In this document: one piece after another, positions 1-5,466 of the stretch
Numbering within the stretch: position 1 is the stretch's first letter
Layout of the letters: each line of letters starts with the position of its first letter
Assembly (NCBI GenBank): GCA_024278155.1
Contig: JAJRTT010000507.1
Coordinates: 1-5,682, forward strand
Direction: 5' to 3'
DNA: 5,682 bases
Origin: Bacteroidota bacterium
Lineage (GTDB): Bacteria; Bacteroidota; Bacteroidia; Bacteroidales; JAADJA01
Translations under genes and position numbers: made by a program
The notes under the pieces: model-generated
What the model was told of the DNA's origin: nothing
Database searches by the model: none
Seen by the model: the letters and a program-made list of their open reading frames with translations, nothing else

Positions 1-2027
1 GCAACACCAATGTTTATGACGAAATTATCAGGACGATTACAGTTTATAATAATCCCGGTTCCGGTGTTTCTGTTGATTTCAGTTGGGAACCGGAAACCAT
101 TATCAATGGCGATTTTGTGATGTTCGATGAAAACGTAATTGGGTTTTACTATTATTACTACTGCAATTGGATTTTTGAGCAACCAGGTACCGGATATGTC
201 TGGACTTCTTTTCTACAAAATCCGGTAGAACTTTTCACGGAAACAGGTATTTATAAAGTGACAATGGAGGTTTACGATGCCAATGACAATTTTATTGGTG
301 TTTGTCAAAAAAACGTTGATGTCGGATCCCAAAACGCCTCGCCACCTTTGGCAGCAAATGAATACAGCGGAGGCAATATTGGGGATTCTTATAATTATGG
401 TTTTTCTGTTGCTATTGATGAGCGTTTTTCTATTGTAGGGGCATGTAACTATGGCAATGGTGATAACAGGATGGGTTGGGTATTTATTTATGATTTTGAT
501 CCAATCATTGACACATGGTCTCTTTTTCAGACAATTGAAGGTCCACCAGATGGTCAGGACTTTGATCAATTTGGACATGATGTAGATATTTCAGGTGATT
601 GGTTAATTGTTGGCTCTCCTTATCATAATTATCCAGATGACCCAACAGGCGCTGCTTTTATGTATAAACTCGAAGGTGGGTCATGGATATACAAACCACC
701 AATGCTTGTTCCAAGTGATGCTGCCAATTTTGACTATAGTGGTTGGTCAGTTGCTATTGATGGTGATTACCTTGTTATTGGTGTAAGAAACAATTCTAGT
801 TATACGCATCAGGGAAAAGCATACATATATAAACTTGAAGGGGATACATGGGTCGAAAAAGACAAGATATATGACAATACTGTGAGCGGTACTGTTCCAG
901 ATGGCTTTGGGATGGATGTTGATATTTGTGGCAATCGGATTGTGACTAGTAATTTTCATGGTTGGTTTTTTACATACGAACGAAGTGATGGCTCAGAAGA
1001 TTGGGTACAAACAAAGAAATTTTACGGTACTTATTCTGAAGCAAGATATGTTTCATTGTTCAATAATACATTATTGATTGGGGGGAGCAATCAGGCCAAG
1101 GTACTTGAATACGATGGAAGCAATTGGATTGCTGGTCCATTTCTTGAACATGATTTATGTTGGGGTTTTGGTGATGCACTTTGTATTTCCGAAAACTTTG
1201 CAGTTGTGGGCGCTCCAGGTGACGATAATGAATTGGGTTCGATTTTCGCATATCAAAAAGATGGTAATAATAATTGGAACCTTGTTGACAAAATTTACTC
1301 AAGTAATGGCCATGAACATTGGCAATTCGGGTATTCCCTGGCATTCAATGACAATGGTAATTTGATTGTTGGGCAACCAAATCCTTGGGATTATGCTGGG
1401 GGCAGTTATGGCTCCAGGGGCAGCACCTTCATATATGAGAATTTTGCTCCCATATGCACAAGATCAAAGCATATTACAAATTATAACCCTGAACCAGGTA
1501 TTTATCCCGATATTTCTGCCGGTGATATTTCAATTGGAAGCAATGTTACTCTCCAAAGTGGTGTTTCCAGCAATTACTATGGAGGTGAAATCAGGTTATT
1601 GCCAGGTTTTTCAGCTTACTATGGCAGTAACTTCAGGGCAAAAGGAATAGATTGTTCTTTCATTGGTTCGAAAGATTATGGAACTGTACCTAATTCAATT
1701 ATCAAAATAACAGATTCCATTGATACCATATTTGAAAACACATTACTGATGCGGGATGAACAAGGTATTCAACAAAACTCCACAAACCAACAAATCCAAA
1801 TCTACCCAAACCCCACAACCGACCTCCTCAACATATATTTCACAAAAGAGGAGGGAAGCCCAATGGAAATAGAACTAAAAGATGCAATGGGCAAAACACT
1901 ATATTTTCTCAAAGGTGAAATGGAAAAGCACACAGTACTTGATCTTTCCGCCTACCCTAAAGGTGTTTATCTTATAAAAATAAAAACAGGCGGGAAAGTT
2001 TTTGTGGAAAAGGTAATCAGGCAATAG
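1..2027 (+). CDS. Secreted PKD / FG-GAP beta-propeller protein with T9SS type A sorting domain (5'-partial)
   Basis: The frame is open from base 3 to the TAG at 2025-2027 with no stop, so the true start lies left of the window; the GTG-ATG at 117-122 is inside a domain and is not the start. The first ~17 residues (ending TITVYNN) are the tail of a PKD-like domain. A complete PKD-like domain follows (about 57-330; key pieces SVDFSWEPE, GIYKVTMEVYD, KNVDV). About 366-1445 encodes seven units with the FG-GAP pattern 'FG.sVaI.gd.lvVGap....G.afiYk...g.W', suggesting a seven-bladed propeller; units 4 and 5 are the most degenerate. About 1581-1646 holds a GGEIRLLPGFSAYYGSNFRA segment typical of Bacteroidota secreted proteins. 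From about 1794 to the end is a T9SS sorting domain (IYPNPTTDLLNIYF ... LDLSAYPKGVYLIKI ... KVIRQ). The product should be exported across the outer membrane by T9SS and released or anchored, with the propeller and PKD domains as likely adhesion or interaction modules. I see no catalytic motif. The gene is convergent with the lipoprotein gene and so not in its operon. Confidence 0.9.
   Translation, partial: NTNVYDEIIRTITVYNNPGSGVSVDFSWEPETIINGDFVMFDENVIGFYYYYYCNWIFEQPGTGYVWTSFLQNPVELFTETGIYKVTMEVYDANDNFIGVCQKNVDVGSQNASPPLAANEYSGGNIGDSYNYGFSVAIDERFSIVGACNYGNGDNRMGWVFIYDFDPIIDTWSLFQTIEGPPDGQDFDQFGHDVDISGDWLIVGSPYHNYPDDPTGAAFMYKLEGGSWIYKPPMLVPSDAANFDYSGWSVAIDGDYLVIGVRNNSSYTHQGKAYIYKLEGDTWVEKDKIYDNTVSGTVPDGFGMDVDICGNRIVTSNFHGWFFTYERSDGSEDWVQTKKFYGTYSEARYVSLFNNTLLIGGSNQAKVLEYDGSNWIAGPFLEHDLCWGFGDALCISENFAVVGAPGDDNELGSIFAYQKDGNNNWNLVDKIYSSNGHEHWQFGYSLAFNDNGNLIVGQPNPWDYAGGSYGSRGSTFIYENFAPICTRSKHITNYNPEPGIYPDISAGDISIGSNVTLQSGVSSNYYGGEIRLLPGFSAYYGSNFRAKGIDCSFIGSKDYGTVPNSIIKITDSIDTIFENTLLMRDEQGIQQNSTNQQIQIYPNPTTDLLNIYFTKEEGSPMEIELKDAMGKTLYFLKGEMEKHTVLDLSAYPKGVYLIKIKTGGKVFVEKVIRQ
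1794..2024 (+). other. T9SS type A C-terminal sorting domain of the left-hand gene
   Basis: This segment encodes about 77 residues with the usual order of this domain: an IYPNP motif followed by a short beta strand (LLNIYF), a DAMGK turn (the 'd..Gk.l' position), a LDLSAYPKGVYLIKI strand ('l..Gvyli.i') and a basic end (KVFVEKVIRQ). In this family the domain directs the folded protein through the type IX translocon and is then cleaved, often in exchange for a lipopolysaccharide anchor. Its first part (codons for the linker and first strand) has very unusual base composition compared with the rest of the gene; see findings. Confidence 0.9.
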
Positions 2028-2038
2028 TTGGTTAGTGC
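2028..2038. other. 11-base spacer between convergent stop codons
   Basis: Only 11 bases lie between the TAG of the + strand gene (2025-2027) and the TAG of the - strand lipoprotein gene (complement of 2039-2041). The only inverted repeat across the junction is AGGCA (2019-2023) with TGCCT (2036-2040), 5 base pairs around a 12-base loop and without a T-run on either side. It is too weak to call a terminator, so transcripts of the two genes may run into each other and overlap at their 3' ends. Confidence 0.5.
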
Positions 2039-3067
2039 CTAAAGCACCTGAAAAGCAAACGTGGGATAACCTTTTTCGCCCGAATCATTGTAAAAACGGG
2101 TGAACATCAGCTTAAAATAAACCCCGTTCCTGTTCCTGATTATATACGTCCAGTTGGGATGTTCTTCATTGGGGTTCACTTTATAGTAATACGAGCCGCC
2201 AATGGTCGGGTCGCCCTCCAGGTATTTCCATTCGTAACCAATTGCATCTTTGTTAACAGAGAATTCCTGCTTTTTCGCATAATGCAAATCTATTTCCTCA
2301 AATGAAACAAGACTGTCAAGTGCAACCTCAACTTTGCCATAATTCAAAAGTACACCGTTCAAAAGATAAGGATAAGGTTCGCCCTCATCGGTAAAGATTA
2401 GTGTAGTGTATTGGGTGAACAACAAATCCCAGGAATTGGACGGAGGCTCAAGGGTCAATTGGTTTCCCGGGCCCTCAAATGAAAAACCGGTGTAATTTAG
2501 TCCAGGGTTTTTTTCGATGATAAATTCCTGGTAATTTTCCCCGTTTAAGTCGGCATATTTCAAGGCATATTGCTTTTTGTCCACTTTAGAGAAAACAACT
2601 TTTTTCAATCCCCTTGGAATCCCCAAATGGGTCATTCCCAGGTTTATTACATAAACTTTATTTTTGTAGATCGTGTCGTTGCCCGTTACCGAAAACCAAT
2701 TCCCGATGGCCGTGGAATCGGGGTTGCCGTCCGATTTGTCATATTTCCAGTCCAGGCCGGTTGTGTCGGTAACGGATTCAAAATCGGATTGCCCGGTATT
2801 TGCCGCCAACATAAAAGCAGAGGTGTTGAGGGCAATGTGCCAGGAACTGTCCCCACTCTCAAACCCCAGGTCCCAGGTGTTGCGGTCGTTGCTCGCCACC
2901 GTTTCCCCTTTTCCCAAATCAAAATATGCCTGGAACTGATAGTATTGATTCAATTCCACCGTGGTCTCCTTTAAAGGCGATACCGGTAGAGGATCATCCT
3001 CTTTGAAACAGGAGGATAAGACAAACAATAAAATGCAATTATATATGACTAATTTTGTTGAATTCAT
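2039..3067 (-). CDS. HmuY-family surface lipoprotein (likely heme or related ligand binding)
   Basis: This 342-residue protein starts at the ATG whose complement is 3065-3067. It has a lipoprotein signal peptide: a hydrophobic run (IYNCILLFVL) and the lipobox LSSC with the lipidated Cys at residue 20. The next residues are FKEDD, which matches the K-(D/E)-(D/E) lipoprotein export signal described in Bacteroidota, so surface display is likely. The body fits the HmuY family: YFDLGKGETV and NTWDLGFES (about 48-71) in the first half, then NSWDLLFTQYTTL (211-223), PYPYLLNGVLLN (231-242) and a C-terminal GVYFKLMFTRFYNDSGEKGYPTF stretch (about 315-337). It is longer than Porphyromonas gingivalis HmuY (roughly 216 residues) and appears to hold two 'WDL' units. 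In P. gingivalis, HmuY captures heme and passes it to the receptor HmuR; here the receptor gene lies just upstream on the same strand, supporting an analogous pair. Heme itself is not proven, because the P. gingivalis heme histidines cannot be aligned by eye. No Shine-Dalgarno sequence is visible, as is usual in this phylum. Confidence 0.85.
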   Translation of the reverse strand: MNSTKLVIYNCILLFVLSSCFKEDDPLPVSPLKETTVELNQYYQFQAYFDLGKGETVASNDRNTWDLGFESGDSSWHIALNTSAFMLAANTGQSDFESVTDTTGLDWKYDKSDGNPDSTAIGNWFSVTGNDTIYKNKVYVINLGMTHLGIPRGLKKVVFSKVDKKQYALKYADLNGENYQEFIIEKNPGLNYTGFSFEGPGNQLTLEPPSNSWDLLFTQYTTLIFTDEGEPYPYLLNGVLLNYGKVEVALDSLVSFEEIDLHYAKKQEFSVNKDAIGYEWKYLEGDPTIGGSYYYKVNPNEEHPNWTYIIRNRNGVYFKLMFTRFYNDSGEKGYPTFAFQVL

Positions 3068-3110
3068 ATCTTGTAATTATTAATACTTAATTTATCCCGA
3101 ATAATTTTTT

Positions 3111-3209
3111 GCCACTAAAGCACAATCCCGAAACTTCGGGACTAAACTCCACGAAAAACATACAGCAATTAATACATTTAGTGGGATTTCGTGTCTTAGT
3201 TTTTTTGTG
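3111..3209. repeat. Palindromic intergenic repeat built from (C)CACTAAA and CACGAAA motifs
   Basis: The left end reads GCCACTAAAGCAC (3111-3123) and ACTAAACTCCACGAAA (3141-3156). The right end, read on the other strand, gives CCACAAAAAAACTAAGACACGAAA (starting at 3210, ending at 3187, described here by its pieces CCACAAA, ACTAAGACACGAAA) and CCACTAAA (3184-3177). The same word family therefore occurs in both orientations around a central TCCCGAA hairpin. From general knowledge, degenerate repeats of the 'CCACTAAGGCACGAA' kind are common between genes in Bacteroidota, but I cannot confirm the family here. No transposase is present; a non-autonomous or REP-like element is one possibility. Confidence 0.4.
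3126..3141. promoter_or_regulatory. TCCCGAA-AC-TTCGGGA hairpin / near-perfect palindrome
   Basis: Arms of 7 bases are separated by 2 bases. As RNA it would fold as a stem of about 6 base pairs with a 4-base loop. It lies 59 bases upstream of the A of the HmuY-like ATG, in that gene's leader. It is not followed by a T-run on the - strand (next bases ATTGTGCTTT), so it is a poor intrinsic terminator. It could be a transcript-stabilising or attenuating hairpin between receptor and lipoprotein coding regions, a protein-binding palindrome, or part of the surrounding repeat. Confidence 0.4.
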
Positions 3210-3241
3210 GCATCCCTATTTGTTTTTTTGTGCAGACTTTT

Positions 3242-5464
3242 TCAATATTTCCGAAACGAATATGAAATCTTGACAAAATAACTCCTTCCCCATCCTATCA
3301 ACGAACTGTTCCCACCGGAATGTGCCCCTCCCACCGAACCAACGGAAGGGATACTTTTATTGTCGAACATGTTTTTCGCCCCAATGGAAGTTTGCAATTT
3401 CCTGTTGAAAAAATTCTTGACGACCGAAATATCCATGGTGTGATAATCCCGGACATAACCTTCGACCAAGCTGCCGTTCCCATCCACGAAATACTGTGGC
3501 ATTTCCCCGGTATATTTATAGAAAACGGAAATATCCACATTGTACTTTATCAAACTGTAGGTCATGCTCCCGTTCACATCGGTGCTGTAAAAAAAGCTTT
3601 TTATTTCAACGGGGGCCTGTTTTTCAATCACATTCTTTCTTCCTGTTTCGGCCAGACCCGCCTTCAATTTCAACCAGGGATAGGCCTGGTAATTTGTACT
3701 TAGCTGAAACCCTTTGGAAACGTAATTGTCGATATTGATATACGTATATAAACTATTGTCAACCTGTGCCAGGGTGATTATGTTGTTTATTTTGTTGTAG
3801 AAAAGGTCAATATCGGCCCCAAGCACCCTGCTGTTTTTTTCTTTGTTAAAACCAAATGACAGGTTTACATTATGGGAATCTTCGGCCTTCAAATTTTCAT
3901 TTCCTTTGATATTGTGGTTGATGTCAACAAAAAACAGATACAGTTCCTTGAGCGACGGAGCCCGGAACCCCCGTGAGTAAGAAGCCCTGAAATGTGTGTG
4001 TTCAAAGGGATTCCATTTCAGGTTCAGCGAATATACAAAAGGGGCTTTATAATTTGTGTTATAAATCAACCTGATGCCCGGTTGCAAAGTAAACGAGGGA
4101 AGAGGATCATACTTTAAGCTCAGGAATGCTGCATAATCCCCGATTTGTTGTTCACCACCGGTAATCCTTCTTCCTGATCCATCTTCAATACTTATGTCTA
4201 GCCCAAACTGATAATTCAGTTTGCTTTCGTCCGTGCTCTTGCTCATTACTGCCCGTGTGGTGATTGTGGAGAATTTGGTCGTATCATTGTCACCTTCATT
4301 GTCGGTGAGGTTTTCATCGAGTGTGGCCAGGTTTTTCCAATAGGTATTTTTAATTCGGTTATACATCGAATATGCCCCAACGAGCGTAAAATAACGATGT
4401 TTTCCAATTTGATTATTATATTCAAGCTTATTGGTGAACCTGTTGGTGTAAAAATAGTTGTCGAGGGCAAAATGCGGTTCGATCACCTCCCCTTTGTCCC
4501 AAAGCTTTTCGTTGAAATACTGCGATGAAAATTTGATTTTGTATTGTGAACGGTCGTAGATATAATATCCATCCAAATTCATCTGCCGCTTCGGCTTCCA
4601 TTGAAGTGCCCTTGTGGTATCGGATTCTGAATATCCATTGAAGAAATTCCTTCCAGCCGAAAGGGAAAAAATATGGTTCCCCTTCTTAAATGAAGCCGAA
4701 CCGAAGAGATTGGTGACGCCAACCGATTCAAAATACGTTTCGGCATCGGCCTGAAACCGGGAATTCTTATTTTCTTTTGTGATGATATTCACCACCCCGG
4801 CAAGTGCATTGCTCCCGTAAACTACCGACATGGGCCCTTCGATGATTTCGATATGATCCACATTGGCCAGGTTCATTTGTGCGAGGTCAATATTACCGTT
4901 CATCCGGCCAATGACCGGGACACCATCGATCAGGAATTTCACATGCTCACCGCTCAACCCCCGGATGCTCATGCTGGAACCCAATGCACCGTCTTGTGAA
5001 ACCCGGATACCCAAATCATCCTGAAACAGTTCCGATAGGTTATTGGCCCCTTTTTGTTCAATCTGCTTTGCACCAATAACTTTTACTTTGTAAATTGATT
5101 TATCCGCTTTTAAGGGAGTGTATTGAGCTGTAACAACCACTTCATCGATATTCAGGATCGTTGGTTTCAGGTACAAAACCCCGGCATCGTTTGCAGAAAC
5201 CGTGTCATATAATGTTTCATATCCCACATACGAAATGGCGACAACGCATTTTTCGGTGCACGAATTTTGCACCTCCCCGGATTCATTGGTGAGGTCGTGC
5301 GATTGCTCCCCGGTCTTTACCGATTCAAAACAGACATGTGCAAAGGCAATGGGTTCACCTGTCTTTTGGTCAAGCACGTGAAGCATAGCTTGCTGGCCAA
5401 ACACAAATGTATTGGCCAGCATGGCTATCGCAACAATGAGAAATTTATTTCGAGGGACAAACAT
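3242..5464 (-). CDS. TonB-dependent outer membrane receptor, HmuR-like (probable heme/iron-complex importer)
   Basis: I start this 740-residue protein at the ATG whose complement is 5462-5464, because it overlaps the upstream stop in a TGATG junction; the in-frame GTG one codon earlier is less likely. Residues 1-23 are a signal peptide (RNK, then a hydrophobic run, then FVFG before QQ). About 27-113 is a carboxypeptidase-regulatory-like beta-sandwich (TGEPIAFAHV ... ISYVGYE), ending in DEVVVTA (107-113), the usual position of a TonB-box-like segment. The plug domain covers about 118-230 (SIRGLSGEHVKFLIDGVPV; GPMSVVYGSNALAGVVNIIT). The beta-barrel runs from about 235 to the aromatic C-terminus (ISYSFRKY). 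In the barrel, FRAP (500-503), His517 and NENL (522-525) parallel the YRAP-His-NPDL arrangement reported for P. gingivalis HmuR. The receptor takes up ligand across the outer membrane using TonB/ExbBD energy. The adjacent HmuY-like gene supports heme. Other iron complexes or cobalamin cannot be excluded, since FRAP-like motifs occur in other TonB receptors. Confidence 0.92.
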   Translation of the reverse strand: MFVPRNKFLIVAIAMLANTFVFGQQAMLHVLDQKTGEPIAFAHVCFESVKTGEQSHDLTNESGEVQNSCTEKCVVAISYVGYETLYDTVSANDAGVLYLKPTILNIDEVVVTAQYTPLKADKSIYKVKVIGAKQIEQKGANNLSELFQDDLGIRVSQDGALGSSMSIRGLSGEHVKFLIDGVPVIGRMNGNIDLAQMNLANVDHIEIIEGPMSVVYGSNALAGVVNIITKENKNSRFQADAETYFESVGVTNLFGSASFKKGNHIFSLSAGRNFFNGYSESDTTRALQWKPKRQMNLDGYYIYDRSQYKIKFSSQYFNEKLWDKGEVIEPHFALDNYFYTNRFTNKLEYNNQIGKHRYFTLVGAYSMYNRIKNTYWKNLATLDENLTDNEGDNDTTKFSTITTRAVMSKSTDESKLNYQFGLDISIEDGSGRRITGGEQQIGDYAAFLSLKYDPLPSFTLQPGIRLIYNTNYKAPFVYSLNLKWNPFEHTHFRASYSRGFRAPSLKELYLFFVDINHNIKGNENLKAEDSHNVNLSFGFNKEKNSRVLGADIDLFYNKINNIITLAQVDNSLYTYINIDNYVSKGFQLSTNYQAYPWLKLKAGLAETGRKNVIEKQAPVEIKSFFYSTDVNGSMTYSLIKYNVDISVFYKYTGEMPQYFVDGNGSLVEGYVRDYHTMDISVVKNFFNRKLQTSIGAKNMFDNKSIPSVGSVGGAHSGGNSSLIGWGRSYFVKISYSFRKY

Positions 5465-5466
5465 CA
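5462..5466 (-). promoter_or_regulatory. TGATG stop/start overlap (translational coupling) between T9SS cargo gene and receptor gene
   Basis: On the - strand the upstream gene's TGA and the receptor's ATG share one base (TGATG). Such overlaps usually mean one mRNA and translation re-initiation by the terminating ribosome. This places the T9SS cargo gene and the receptor gene in one operon and also decides the receptor start. The preceding GTG (complement of 5465-5467) is in frame and would add one residue only. Confidence 0.75.

Larger units (their letters stand above)
3068..3241. other. Structured intergenic spacer between receptor and lipoprotein genes
   Basis: This 174-base AT-rich spacer has no credible gene. 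It holds three copies of TCCCGAA (3095-3101, 3126-3132, and inverted at 3135-3141). An 8-base inverted pair is formed by CCACTAAA (3112-3119) and TTTAGTGG (3177-3184), and a 7-base inverted pair by CACGAAA (3150-3156) and TTTCGTG (3187-3193). The two pairs interlock rather than nest. On the - strand it serves as the leader region of the HmuY-like gene. The last ~30 bases before the ATG are very AT-rich. I could not identify a convincing Bacteroidota -33/-7 promoter, nor a clear terminator for the receptor gene. Confidence 0.6.

Noticed and set aside
117..122. GTG-ATG as the start of the left-hand gene
   Set aside because: The same frame stays open to the left edge and the residues before it (SVDFSWEPE etc.) belong to the same PKD-like domain, so the gene begins outside the window.
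1078..1650. Two consecutive open frames on the + strand in another frame inside the propeller region
   Set aside because: They are out of frame with a continuous, repeat-containing protein that runs through without a stop. They arise from the biased composition of the gene, and no frameshift is needed.
2570..2974. Open frame of 134 codons on the + strand
   Set aside because: It lies entirely antisense within the HmuY-like gene, whose protein has clear family motifs and a signal peptide. The translated product has no recognisable domain.
3126..3141. Rho-independent terminator of the receptor gene
   Set aside because: The hairpin is short, sits about 100 bases after the receptor stop and is not followed by a run of T on the - strand.
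3068..3241. Bacteroidota-type promoter (TTTG / TAxxTTTG) for the lipoprotein gene
   Set aside because: A TATGTTTT word near 3154-3161 (on the - strand) resembles the -7 element, but no properly spaced -33 element was found. The match is too weak to annotate.
3320..3738. Overlapping open frames on the + strand opposite the receptor barrel
   Set aside because: They are antisense shadows of a well-supported TonB-dependent receptor, with low-complexity or implausible proteins.
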